64,000 bases of DNA, taken from Anaerolineaceae bacterium. GTDB lineage: Bacteria > Chloroflexota > Anaerolineae > Promineifilales > Promineifilaceae. The position numbers and the translations under genes were made by a program. Under the pieces are notes generated by a model that worked only from the letters and a program-made list of their open reading frames with translations, was not told where the DNA came from and made no database searches. This document shows, piece by piece, positions 22,514-31,170 of the stretch (the stretch's first letter is position 1; every line of letters begins with the position of its first letter). The stretch lies in NCBI GenBank assembly GCA_002699125.1, contig PABI01000123.1, positions 1 to 64,000 on the forward strand, given 5' to 3'.

Positions 22514-25510
22514 ATGCATGATAATGACTCTTTAGCAATCATCCTGTTTGGCGAATTTTCACTAATCCCAGTCAACAAAACGGCCGTTAACTTTTCCGGT
22601 GATCGCCCCATTTCTCTGCTGGCGTATCTGCTGCTGCATCGCAATACGACCGTTTCCCGCCAACACCTCGCCTTTACCCTCTGGCCCGACTCGTCCGACA
22701 CCCAGGCGCGGGCCAACCTGCGCAATTTGCTCTACACACTGCGCCAAACCCTGCCCAACGCTGATACTTTTCTGCTGGCCGATTCTCTAACGCTGCAATG
22801 GCGCAGCGATGCCCCCTTTTCGCTGGACGTGGCTGAATTTGAAGCAGCTTTGGCCGCCACCGAGACGGCCGTTTCCCCTACAGACAAAATCGCGCACCTG
22901 GGTACGGCCGTTTCCCTCTACACCGGCGATCTGCTGCTGGGCAACTACGACGATTGGATCATTCCCCTGCGTGAAGAGCTGCGCCAAAGCTATCTGGACG
23001 CCCTGCGCCAGCTTGTTTTGCTGCTGGAGCAGCAGCCTGATTACCGCGCTGCCGCCCGTTATGGCCAGCGTCTGCTGCAGCAGGACCCGCTCGACGAGAC
23101 CGCCTACGTGCAGCTGATGCGCCTGCACGCGCTCAGCGGCGACCGGGCCGGGGTGCGCCGCGTCTACGACACCTGCGTCACCACCCTGCGCCGCGAGCTG
23201 GACGTGGAACCTGCTCCGACAACCCAGGCCGCCTATGAACAGCTCATTCGCCTGGAAGCGCCGGCTACGGCGGTGGTTACGGCCACACCTACTCCAGTCG
23301 TCGCCGCCAACCAGCCCGTAGAAAATCCGCCAGCCCCATCCCGGCCGCGCCCGCTGCCGCTGCCGCCAACCCCGTTTATTGGCCGCGAAGCCGAGCTGGC
23401 CCACCTGGCCGAGATGCTGTCTGATCCGGCCTGCCGTCTGCTTACCATTGTGGGACCGGGCGGCATTGGCAAAACGCGCCTGGCATTGCAAACGGCCGTT
23501 GGCCACCAGCCCGTTTTCCCTCACGGCGTCGCTTTTATTGACCTAGCCCCCATCCACAATGTTGATCTCATGGCCACCACCATGGCCCAGGCGCTGGATA
23601 TGACCCTATCTAACCTGTCAGCTCACCAAGCGCAGCTTGTTGACTATGTGCAGGATAAGCAGCAGCTGCTGGTGCTGGACAATATGGAGCATTTGCTGGA
23701 CGGCGCAGAAATCTTGATCGACATCCTGGCCGGCGCGCCAAAGGTGAAAATTTTGGTGACGTCGCGGCAGCGTCTGGAGCTGGCCGAAGAGTGGGTCTTC
23801 GACCTGCTGGGCCTACCCCTGCCCGATGCCGAGACGCCGCTGGCCGAAAACAGCGCCGTGGCCCTGTTCTTGCAGACGGCGCGACGCATCAACCACAATT
23901 TTATACTGACAGATGCGGAGGAAACGGCCGTCATCCGCATCTGTCAGCTTGTGGCGGGCATGCCTTTGGGGCTCCAGCTGGCGGCCACCTGGGTACGCGT
24001 TTTGAGCTGCACTGAAATTGCTCAAGAGATTGAACGGGATATTGATTTCCTCTCCAGCAGCCAGCGCCATTTGCCGGAACGGCAGCGCAGTATGCGGGCC
24101 GTTTTTGATTATTCCTGGCAGTTGTTGACCCCGGAAGAACGAGAAGCAAGCGGACGCCTGGCCATTTTCCAGGGCGGTTTTAGCCGCGAGGCAGCCGAAG
24201 CTGTTGCTGAAGCCACGCTGCCGATTCTTTCCGCGCTGGTAGATAAAGCTTTGGTGAACCGTATGGGGAACGGCCGTTACCAGCTGCACGAACTGGTCCG
24301 CCAATACATCCTGCAAAAGCAGGCAGACACAGCGGCTGACAAAGCCGCCCACGAGGCCCATGCCACCTACTACCAATCGCTGGCCGAAACGGCGCGCATC
24401 CAGCTGCAAGGGCCGGAAGGCATGGCGTGGCTGGCCAAACTGGATGCTGAAATCGATAACTTGCGCTCGGCCCTGGCCTGGACGGTAGAAAACCAGATGG
24501 TTGAATCGGGTATGCGTCTGGGCGGTGGACTGTGGCGTTATTGGTGGTGGCGTGGTCACTGGCGTGAGGGATTAGGCTGGCTGGAAAAGCTCTTTGTCCA
24601 GTTAAACGAGGTAACACCGGCCACGTTGCCGGCATCGGTGCAGGCAGTAGCTTACCAGGGGGCTGGCGTTTTGGCGCGCAGCCTGGGCAATTATGGGCAG
24701 GCCCGCATTTATTACCAGCAAAGCCTTGCCTTACAGGAGCAGGACGGCAATTCAAGCGGCGTTGCCGCCGCGCTAAACAGCCTGGGCACCCTGGCCATGT
24801 TTGAAGCCGACTACGCTGAAGCCGAGCGTCGCTTTAGCCAGAGCAAGCAGCTTAATGAAGCATCCGGCAACAAGCGTGGACGCGAAAATGCCATCAACAA
24901 CCTGGCCATTGTGGCCATGTATCGCGGCGACTTTCAGCAGGCGCTGGCTTTTCATCAGGAAAACCTGTCCTTAGCCCGCGAACGGGGCAATGCAGCCCAC
25001 ATTGCCGCGGCCCTGGGCAATTTGGGCGATGTTTACCGTTATTTGCAGGCGTATGACAAAGCGCAAGCCGTATTGGATGAGAGCCTGGCCTTGCTGCGCC
25101 AGGTCAACAACAAGTCGGCGTTAGCCACCACGCTGTACTCTTTGGCACGGCTGACAATTGATACAAACGAGTTTGAGGCGGCGGCCCGCTATTTCCGGGA
25201 ATGTTTGCTCATTTACCGGGAAACGCAAGACCCGGTGGCTATCGCCGATGCCATCGAAGGCACAGCCATTCTGGCCGGCAAACAAGATTACCCCCTACAA
25301 TGTGCCGAATTGTTTGGTGCGGCGGCTGCTATTCGGCAAAAGACGGGCACGGCCGTTCCCCACTCCGAACGCGCCACTCATAACTTAATCCAGGCAAACG
25401 CAGCCGAGGCCATTGGCGAAGCGCACTACCAGGATGCCTGGCAGCACGGGCAAAAAATGACCCTGCCAGAGTCACTCACAGCAGCCCTGAAATCGCTGGA
25501 CTGTCTATAA
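22514..25510 (+). CDS. AfsR/SARP-type regulator: wHTH-BTAD, NB-ARC ATPase, TPR repeats
   Basis: 998 residues from ATG 22514 (GGAGGG about 6 nt upstream; an upstream GTG at 22508 overlaps the ribosome site). Domain order: winged-helix DNA-binding start (about 8-95, with SLLAYLLLHRNTTVSRQHLAFTLWPD and ARANLRNLLYTLRQ), bacterial transcriptional activation domain (about 100-245), Pro-rich linker, NB-ARC ATPase (about 280-560; P-loop GPGGIGKTRLAL), then about seven TPRs (660-930; e.g. AAALNSLGTLAMFEADYAEAERRFSQSKQL). A signal-integrating activator of unknown regulon. It carries eight or so ACGGCCGT copies, among the densest in the window. The next gene is a secreted protein, with a hairpin between. 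Confidence 0.92.
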   Translation: MHDNDSLAIILFGEFSLIPVNKTAVNFSGDRPISLLAYLLLHRNTTVSRQHLAFTLWPDSSDTQARANLRNLLYTLRQTLPNADTFLLADSLTLQWRSDAPFSLDVAEFEAALAATETAVSPTDKIAHLGTAVSLYTGDLLLGNYDDWIIPLREELRQSYLDALRQLVLLLEQQPDYRAAARYGQRLLQQDPLDETAYVQLMRLHALSGDRAGVRRVYDTCVTTLRRELDVEPAPTTQAAYEQLIRLEAPATAVVTATPTPVVAANQPVENPPAPSRPRPLPLPPTPFIGREAELAHLAEMLSDPACRLLTIVGPGGIGKTRLALQTAVGHQPVFPHGVAFIDLAPIHNVDLMATTMAQALDMTLSNLSAHQAQLVDYVQDKQQLLVLDNMEHLLDGAEILIDILAGAPKVKILVTSRQRLELAEEWVFDLLGLPLPDAETPLAENSAVALFLQTARRINHNFILTDAEETAVIRICQLVAGMPLGLQLAATWVRVLSCTEIAQEIERDIDFLSSSQRHLPERQRSMRAVFDYSWQLLTPEEREASGRLAIFQGGFSREAAEAVAEATLPILSALVDKALVNRMGNGRYQLHELVRQYILQKQADTAADKAAHEAHATYYQSLAETARIQLQGPEGMAWLAKLDAEIDNLRSALAWTVENQMVESGMRLGGGLWRYWWWRGHWREGLGWLEKLFVQLNEVTPATLPASVQAVAYQGAGVLARSLGNYGQARIYYQQSLALQEQDGNSSGVAAALNSLGTLAMFEADYAEAERRFSQSKQLNEASGNKRGRENAINNLAIVAMYRGDFQQALAFHQENLSLARERGNAAHIAAALGNLGDVYRYLQAYDKAQAVLDESLALLRQVNNKSALATTLYSLARLTIDTNEFEAAARYFRECLLIYRETQDPVAIADAIEGTAILAGKQDYPLQCAELFGAAAAIRQKTGTAVPHSERATHNLIQANAAEAIGEAHYQDAWQHGQKMTLPESLTAALKSLDCL

Positions 25511-25550
25511 ATAATTTTCTGATTTCCCTCATCCAGTTATTACTCTTTGT

Positions 25551-25636
25551 AAATAGAACGCAGATTTCTCTGATTTACCTGATGTCGCCCGGCGACCGCT
25601 TCGCGATCAGGCTGATCAGGTAAATCAGCGTCCTAT
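25551..25636. repeat. Intergenic inverted repeat of the 'CTGATTTACCTGAT' type
   Basis: AAATAGAACGC (from 25551) and GATTTACCTGAT (25572-25583) are mirrored by ATCAGGTAAATC and AGCGTCCTATTT (about 25615-25636). It shares its words with the repeats at 32234-32311 and 32975-33030. The rest of the 260-nt spacer (25511-25770) has only the ribosome site of the next gene and one ACGGCCGT. Confidence 0.7.
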
Positions 25637-25770
25637 TTTCACTTGTGGTGGTGCGCTCACAAAAGAAACGTCCCAACAAACGCCCAAACAGACGCCGCCA
25701 CTTACGCCCGGCAAACGGCCGTACCGCTATCTTTCCTCCAACTCAACGCAAAATTTCTGATGGAGGAAAC

Positions 25771-27270
25771 ATGTCTCACGTTATTAAAAAACTCGCTAAA
25801 CCTCTGGCAGCGCTTGTCAGCCTGACCTTACTCACACTTTATCTCATTAGCTTGCAACCCAAACAGGCACAGGGAGCGGAAAATTACCAACTCTATTTGC
25901 CAATGGTGGCAAAGGGCAGCACGGCAACAACACCGCCACCGCCCCCACCACCAACCCAGGTCAAAGGCAGCTTTTTTGTTGATGACCAGTTTAAAACCAG
26001 CAGCGCCGGCATTCAGGTGGACGCCCAGGGAGGTATGCACCTGGTCTACTATTACTACGAACCGGCCATTGAAAATCGGCCAACGAATGGCGTCTATCTT
26101 TACTGCCCCGGTGGCTGTGAAAAACCGGCCAGCTGGAGCGGCGTGGCCATGGGCGAGCTGGTCAATGAGATTCAACTACAGCTCACCCCGGCCGGACAGC
26201 CGCGCATCGTTTTTAGAACGCTTTCCCAGGCTCGGCCCAACGGCAACGATTACTATTACGCCGCCTGCGACCAGCAGTGCACCGACCCATCCAAATGGGG
26301 TCTGATCTATCTAACCTCAAGCTCGGGCATCGGCGTGATTGATCTGGACAAGGATGATAAACTGCCGCAGCGTTATTTTGCCCTGGATGCAAACGGCCGT
26401 CCCCGTTTCATCTACAACGACGGTGTAACCGATCATATCGGCACCTATTACGCTTATTGCGACAGCGGCTGTTTAAATCCAGACAGCTGGTTTGAAACCA
26501 AGATCAACAAAGACAACGGCAACCAGGGACCGTTTCGGGATGAAAATTTCTACTACCCGGCGCTGGCCTTCACGCCGCAGGGCCAGCCGCGCGTAGTCGC
26601 CGATGGCGTTTCTATGCAGGATGAATTTTTCCTGTTCTACCTGGCCTGTGATGCCAACTGCCAATTGCCATCAAGCTGGCAAAGTGCCCCGCTGTATGAT
26701 CGGGGCAGCGGACCAAACGTCTCTTATGACATAGAAATTGATGGGAACGGCCGTCCCCGTGTCGCCTTTTATGAGGGGGCCAAGCTGGGTGGCCAGGGCG
26801 ACCGTTTATTCTACGCCTGGTGTAACGGCTCCTGCTTAAACAGCGGCAACTGGCAGCGCAAAGATTTGGGGCTGGGCAGCAGTGACGGCCGTGGGCCGGA
26901 CCTGGAACTCACCGCCGCCGGCAAACCACGCCTGGCTTATGCCCTGTACAACGCCGGTGGCCTGGGTTACAGCTGGTGCAACAATAACTGCGAATCCACC
27001 ACAGCCACCTGGCAGCATCAGGTCTCGGAATCACGCAGTGCGCTTTACCAGGCCTGGCCCGTCGTCTATCCGGAACATTGTGATGGTGGACTTTGGGATG
27101 GCATCGCCCCCACCCTGGCACTGGATTCAGCCGGCAATCCACGCATTGCCTACGACACAACCTACCACGCCCGCTGCTGGTACAATCCAGACACTGGCGA
27201 GTGGGATCCCTGGTCCGAATTCCGCCTGGTACAGCGAGCGGCACGGCTGCTGTTTTTCCCACAGCCGTAG
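25771..27270 (+). CDS. Secreted beta-propeller-like protein with one Cys pair per repeat
   Basis: 499 residues from ATG 25771 (TGGAGGAAAC before it; the longer frame from 25645 has a non-coding look). Signal peptide of about 35 residues, then AENYQLYLPMVAKG and a Pro-rich linker. Six repeats of about 55-70 residues follow, each with Y-x-x-C-x(3)-C-x(4-5)-W (YLYCPGGCEKPASW, YAACDQQCTDPSKW, YAYCDSGCLNPDSW, YLACDANCQLPSSW, YAWCNGSCLNSGNW, YSWCNNNCESTTATW). Each is paired with a blade strand 'xxGxPRxxY' (GRPRFIY, GRPRVAF, GKPRLAY, GNPRIAY). Consistent with a disulfide-stapled six- or seven-bladed propeller on the cell surface. No catalytic motif seen. Confidence 0.75.
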   Translation: MSHVIKKLAKPLAALVSLTLLTLYLISLQPKQAQGAENYQLYLPMVAKGSTATTPPPPPPPTQVKGSFFVDDQFKTSSAGIQVDAQGGMHLVYYYYEPAIENRPTNGVYLYCPGGCEKPASWSGVAMGELVNEIQLQLTPAGQPRIVFRTLSQARPNGNDYYYAACDQQCTDPSKWGLIYLTSSSGIGVIDLDKDDKLPQRYFALDANGRPRFIYNDGVTDHIGTYYAYCDSGCLNPDSWFETKINKDNGNQGPFRDENFYYPALAFTPQGQPRVVADGVSMQDEFFLFYLACDANCQLPSSWQSAPLYDRGSGPNVSYDIEIDGNGRPRVAFYEGAKLGGQGDRLFYAWCNGSCLNSGNWQRKDLGLGSSDGRGPDLELTAAGKPRLAYALYNAGGLGYSWCNNNCESTTATWQHQVSESRSALYQAWPVVYPEHCDGGLWDGIAPTLALDSAGNPRIAYDTTYHARCWYNPDTGEWDPWSEFRLVQRAARLLFFPQP

Positions 27271-27282
27271 CGCACGAAAATA

Positions 27283-27315
27283 AAAAAGTGTGGCGTACTG
27301 TGCGCCACACTTTTT
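27283..27315. terminator. Bidirectional intrinsic terminator
   Basis: AAAAAGTGTGGCG (27283-27295) and CGCCACACTTTTT (27303-27315) are perfect complements with a 7-nt loop. T tracts exist on both strands. It separates the convergent propeller gene and LarA-like gene and overlaps the latter's stop codon. Confidence 0.9.
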
Positions 27316-28576
27316 AGGTATTTTCCCTGAATCGGTACAACATTTCCCCCGCTTTAGGCACGTACAAAATGCCTTCCTCTTCCCGGTTTTGCCACTCGGC
27401 CACGTTAATCTCGGCCGGATTTTGGTAGCCAAGCGCCAGCTGCCGGCAATCCTTCGGAGGCAGTTTTGTGGCCAGAGTGACGCTGGCGCGGGGATATTCG
27501 ATGCCGTTGGCAAAACGGCCGTCGCCCCGCACGTGCGTACTGTGAGCCAACACCCCCAATGGAATGTGCTTAAACCGCTCCCACTGCTGCAAAAAGTAGG
27601 GCAGCACGTGGTAGCCAATCTCGTAAATGTATTTGCCGTGCACATGGCTCACCACGTCCAGGTGTGGCGCGTAAATGATGAGTTCGCCGCCTTCGGCCAG
27701 GGCCGGTTCCAGCTTATACATCGCCTTGCCCGCCGTCCACAGCTCGTCGTACATGGGCGGGGCACAGGAAAGGACGCGGCGGTACGGCCGTTCCACCCAC
27801 ACAATATGCCGCTCCGATGACAAATCGGCCGCCGCGCTCCAGGCCGAAATATAATCGCCGATAAACATGCCCGCCAGCCCCTTGCCCACCACAACCAGAG
27901 CAATCAGCGTCGTGGGCGTGGTCACAAATTTGGCCGCGGCGTGGATCATGGCCCGCACCGGCGTCTCTTTGATGCCAATGGTGCCGCGCACCCCGGCCAG
28001 CGCCCCCAGCCAGTGTGTGACGTTAATCATGTCTGCCCCGGAAATGCCGGGGAAAAAATATTTGGCCCCGCCGGAAAAGCCTACGACTTCATGCGGAAAG
28101 GTCGGCCCCATAATGAGTACATGATCATATTCGAGAATGGCGCGATTGATGTTCACCGCCACGTCGCCGCCCAGCGTGGGATGCCAACGCTCACCGGCAA
28201 TTTGCTGGATTTGTGCCTGCGGCAGCGTGCCAATTTGGGTGAGGGCATCAGGCGAATCCCAGGCGTGGTTCAAGATGCCTACCTGCCGGTAAATCGTTTG
28301 CCGCTCCTCTGGTGTGATGCCAACCAATTGGCACAAATGCGCCTCGCTCAGCGGTGGATGCGTGCCTAACGCCACCATGAAATCCAGCTGCCGGCAATCA
28401 TGCAAAATCTGCACCAGGCAGCGAAAGAGCTGCGGCAGGGGAACGGTGCGCGTGTGGTCGGGAATGAGCACCAACACTTTTTGCCCGGTGTGCTGTTTTT
28501 CCAGTGCGGCCGTTAGCGTTTGCCGAATCACATCATCATCAAGAAGAGTCCCAGGGGAAGCCGTCACTTGTATCAT
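27314..28576 (-). CDS. LarA-family nickel-pincer hydroxyacid racemase/epimerase
   Basis: 420 residues matching the lactate racemase LarA superfamily. Motif residues of LarA are present: DHTR at 40-43, the His of GTHPP (His73), FPHEVVGFSGG with His162, the cofactor-linking Lys172 in GGAKYFFPG, and NVTHW with His188. LarA enzymes invert a 2-hydroxyacid carbon through a Ni-pyridinium-thioester cofactor. Homologues include gluconate/mannonate 2-epimerases, so with the uronate genes next door an aldonate substrate is more likely than lactate (inference). No larB, larC or larE is in the window. Last gene of the minus-strand island, ending on the bidirectional terminator. Confidence 0.88.
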   Translation of the reverse strand: MIQVTASPGTLLDDDVIRQTLTAALEKQHTGQKVLVLIPDHTRTVPLPQLFRCLVQILHDCRQLDFMVALGTHPPLSEAHLCQLVGITPEERQTIYRQVGILNHAWDSPDALTQIGTLPQAQIQQIAGERWHPTLGGDVAVNINRAILEYDHVLIMGPTFPHEVVGFSGGAKYFFPGISGADMINVTHWLGALAGVRGTIGIKETPVRAMIHAAAKFVTTPTTLIALVVVGKGLAGMFIGDYISAWSAAADLSSERHIVWVERPYRRVLSCAPPMYDELWTAGKAMYKLEPALAEGGELIIYAPHLDVVSHVHGKYIYEIGYHVLPYFLQQWERFKHIPLGVLAHSTHVRGDGRFANGIEYPRASVTLATKLPPKDCRQLALGYQNPAEINVAEWQNREEEGILYVPKAGEMLYRFRENT

Positions 28577-28596
28577 GTTTCACCCTCAAAAAATTT

Positions 28597-28665
28597 ATCC
28601 GCAGATTTCGCAGATTAGCGCAGATTTTTTGATCTCATCTGCGCTAATCTGCGTTAATCTGTGGA
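28597..28665. repeat. Intergenic inverted repeat of the 'GCAGATT' type
   Basis: Arm 28597-28625 (ATCCGCAGATT..GCAGATTAGCGCAGAT) is nearly the reverse complement of 28637-28665, about 27 of 29 positions, with an 11-nt loop. Lies between the LarA-like and SDR genes. Stem words are tandem GCAGATT units. Confidence 0.8.
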
Positions 28666-28672
28666 TCAAATA

Positions 28673-29506
28673 TCAAACGCCGCTGAAGGCGTGGAAGCCG
28701 CCGTCGATGGGCACGATGGTGCCGGTGACAAAAGCAGCCGCAGGCGAGAGCAGCCACAAAACCGCCCCCAGCAAATCCTCTGGATCACCAAAGCGGCCCA
28801 TGGGCGTGTGGCCAATAATTTGCTGGCCGCGTGGTGTGAGTTCGCCGGTTTGTTCATCGATGAGGAGGAAGCGGTTTTGTTTGGTCAGGAAAAAGCCAGG
28901 AGCGATGGCATTCACGCGGATGCGCGGCGAATATTCCTGGGCCATGTGCACCGCCAGCCATTGGGTGAAGTTGCTCACCCCCGCCTTGGCCGCTGAGTAA
29001 GCCGGAATGCGCGTCAGCGGCGTGTAGGCATTCATCGAGGAAACGTTGAGAATGACCCCCTTGCCCTGTTCGGCCATGTGGCGGCCAAACACCTGGCTGG
29101 GCAGCACGGTGCCCAAAATGTTCAGGTCAAACACAAACGCCATCGCTTCCGGTGGCAGGTCGAAAAAAGTGTGGTCGGGCCGCGTGGTGGCCTGGGGATG
29201 GTTGCCACCGGCCGCGTTAATCAGAATGTCGATTGAGCCGTACGCCTCTTGAATGGTCTGAGCAGCTTCGGCCAGCAAGTCGCGGTTCAAAACGTCGGCG
29301 TAGGCCACCATGTATTGGCCGGGACCGGCATCCAGCGGCGTTTTCAGCTCATCGGGCAGGTTGGGATTGCGATCCAAAACGGCCACGTTGGCCCCGCAGC
29401 CAACCAGAGCACAGGCGATTTCCCCGCCCAGCACGCCGGTACCGCCGGTGATAACGGCCGTTTTCCCCGTAAAATCATACCACTGCGTCACATCTTGTAA
29501 ATTCAT
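28673..29506 (-). CDS. SDR oxidoreductase, probable D-mannonate/fructuronate oxidoreductase
   Basis: 277 residues from ATG 29506 (GGGA about 6 nt upstream). Classical SDR: cofactor loop TGGTGVLGGEIA, NAAGG, catalytic Ser-Tyr-Lys in SSMNA..RIPAYSAAKAG, and FGDPEDLLGAVLWLLSPAAAFVTGTIVPIDGG at the C-terminus. The gene sits directly downstream of UxaE, which yields fructuronate, so reduction of fructuronate to mannonate with NAD(P)H is the best inference; such SDR-type enzymes are known to replace UxuB. A different sugar-acid substrate cannot be excluded. Confidence 0.8.
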   Translation of the reverse strand: MNLQDVTQWYDFTGKTAVITGGTGVLGGEIACALVGCGANVAVLDRNPNLPDELKTPLDAGPGQYMVAYADVLNRDLLAEAAQTIQEAYGSIDILINAAGGNHPQATTRPDHTFFDLPPEAMAFVFDLNILGTVLPSQVFGRHMAEQGKGVILNVSSMNAYTPLTRIPAYSAAKAGVSNFTQWLAVHMAQEYSPRIRVNAIAPGFFLTKQNRFLLIDEQTGELTPRGQQIIGHTPMGRFGDPEDLLGAVLWLLSPAAAFVTGTIVPIDGGFHAFSGV

Positions 29507-29593
29507 ATTGTTCCCTGTGCCGAAGGTGCGACGCACTTTCTTTAGTAGATTTTGCTATTTCAGGGCAAGTGCGTCGCACCTGTACAGTCTAAT

Positions 29594-31069
29594 TCAGCAA
29601 AACGGCCGTAAATGCCGTTCAAAATGAGCCACCAACACCGCTTCATACGCCGCTTCGTCGTACAGCAAATCCGCCTTGAGTACCGTGCCAAACTCGTCCA
29701 GCGCCGAGCCAAAGGTGACGTGCAGCAGTTGGCGGGCATCAAAATCATCCAGCAGGTCGGGCAGCGCCGCATCGCTGAGCTGGCTGCTGCGGGGCACCCG
29801 CTCCGGCCGGCAGTCGAGGAAGTAGGTTTTCCGGTCTTTCTCAAACCGTTCATGGCCCAATTCCAGAATCTGGCGAAAGAGCGGCACATCCGTCTGGCTG
29901 ATGACGCGCAGCGCTTCCAGGTAGCTGGTGCCCGCTGTTTTGACGTGAACACGGCCGTTGGCATACCGGTGAATCATCTCGTAAATGGTGAACTTGTCGG
30001 AGCCGGTATGGACGCTGAGTTTGTAGGCATTAAAGTGGTGCATGATGGCCGCGTGTTTAGCCAATTCAGCCTCAAACTCGGCCAGATCGCCCATGTAGTC
30101 TACCCCTTTCTGGAACTTGCCCACAAAACGGGGTGCCAAACTGACCACGGGCACGTTCCGTTTGAGCAGTTCATTGGCGATGAAATAATGTTCCTCGGTA
30201 GATGTGGGCGTGTCGGTCTCATCTACCGACATCTCCAGATCAAACGGCCGTCCGCCCAACTGCTGCCGGATTGCGGCGGTAAGCGTGAGGGTATTGGCCA
30301 GGGCACGGCCGTATTTGGCCAAAGCCCGCAGCAGCACTGCCTCGTCAAAATGCAGCATCACACCTTCCAGAGTAATCGGCCCGGCGCAATATTCGGCAAT
30401 GAGCGATTCGGCCGTTGTGCCCAACTGCGACCAGGGCAGTTGGTCACTTTTCTGGCGCAGAGTTTCCAAATTGTCGGTTTGGGCGGCGTTGTCTACGTGG
30501 TCGCTGGGATCGATGGTGTAAAACGTGTAGCCGGCCTGCACAAACGGGGCAATGTGGCCAATTTCTTTCACGTGATCAGCGTCGGCTCCCCAACGGCCGT
30601 TCCACCCCTTGACAAAAATACCCCACATGGCATCATCCAGCACCTGCTGCGGCGTGCGCCCAATGCGCGTATTTTCCCGCACCGACTGCTGGGCAAAAAT
30701 AGGGTAGATTCTCTCTTCCCTCTGCACCTCTGCGCTTCTGCGTTGCACAAAATCCAATGCCGCGACGTGACCCGGCGTCGCCATCCCAATGCGGTCGCCA
30801 AAGCCAAACGAGGTTTTTAGGCCCAACGGCTCTGGATTGAGCCAGGGGAGCCGGGCGCGCAAGGCAGCGGCGTTTTCGGGCGTCAATTCGCAGATGAGTT
30901 TGTCACCTTGAAACGTGCCGCTGAAAACGGCCACTTCGGCCTTGCTCAGTGCAGACGGATCCCCACTGACCACCAACCGCTTTGCCCCATTCCCCAACCG
31001 CGCCAGCGCATACGTCGTGCCATCCAGCGCCACAACTGAATCTTCGTAAATTGTCATACCCTCTTCCAT
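29594..31069 (-). CDS. uxaE: Tagaturonate epimerase (UxaE)
   Basis: 491 residues, full length for the UxaE family first described in Thermotoga. It interconverts tagaturonate and fructuronate at C3, bypassing the UxaB/UxaA branch of galacturonate use. Recognisable stretches: FGFGDRIGMATPGH, FVKGWNGRWGADADHVKE, TIDPSDHV, SVDETDTPTSTEEHYFIANEL, APRFVGKFQKGVDY, HHFNAYKLSVHTGSDKF, HVKTAGTSYLEALR. Two close starts (31069 with GAGGTG, 31057) cannot be separated; 31069 chosen. Acts between UxaC (33064) and the SDR gene downstream. Confidence 0.9.
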   Translation of the reverse strand: MEEGMTIYEDSVVALDGTTYALARLGNGAKRLVVSGDPSALSKAEVAVFSGTFQGDKLICELTPENAAALRARLPWLNPEPLGLKTSFGFGDRIGMATPGHVAALDFVQRRSAEVQREERIYPIFAQQSVRENTRIGRTPQQVLDDAMWGIFVKGWNGRWGADADHVKEIGHIAPFVQAGYTFYTIDPSDHVDNAAQTDNLETLRQKSDQLPWSQLGTTAESLIAEYCAGPITLEGVMLHFDEAVLLRALAKYGRALANTLTLTAAIRQQLGGRPFDLEMSVDETDTPTSTEEHYFIANELLKRNVPVVSLAPRFVGKFQKGVDYMGDLAEFEAELAKHAAIMHHFNAYKLSVHTGSDKFTIYEMIHRYANGRVHVKTAGTSYLEALRVISQTDVPLFRQILELGHERFEKDRKTYFLDCRPERVPRSSQLSDAALPDLLDDFDARQLLHVTFGSALDEFGTVLKADLLYDEAAYEAVLVAHFERHLRPFC

Positions 31070-31091
31070 CCCAACACCTCTACCAGATTTT

Positions 31092-31161
31092 ACCGCGGAG
31101 AGCGCGGAGGGCGCAGAGAAAAAAGTTTAGAAAACTCCGCGTTCTCCGCGCTCTCCGCGGT
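31092..31161. repeat. Intergenic inverted repeat of the 'CGCGGAGAG' type
   Basis: ACCGCGGAGAGCGCGGAG (31092-31109) pairs perfectly with its complement at 31144-31161. The arms consist of tandem GCGGAG words. Between uxaE and kdgK on the minus strand. Confidence 0.85.
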
Positions 31162-31170
31162 TTGTTTTTC

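Noticed and set aside
29612..30820. 402-residue open frame on the plus strand
   Set aside because: It lies wholly antisense to uxaE, lacks a ribosome site and resembles no family; a shadow frame caused by codon bias.
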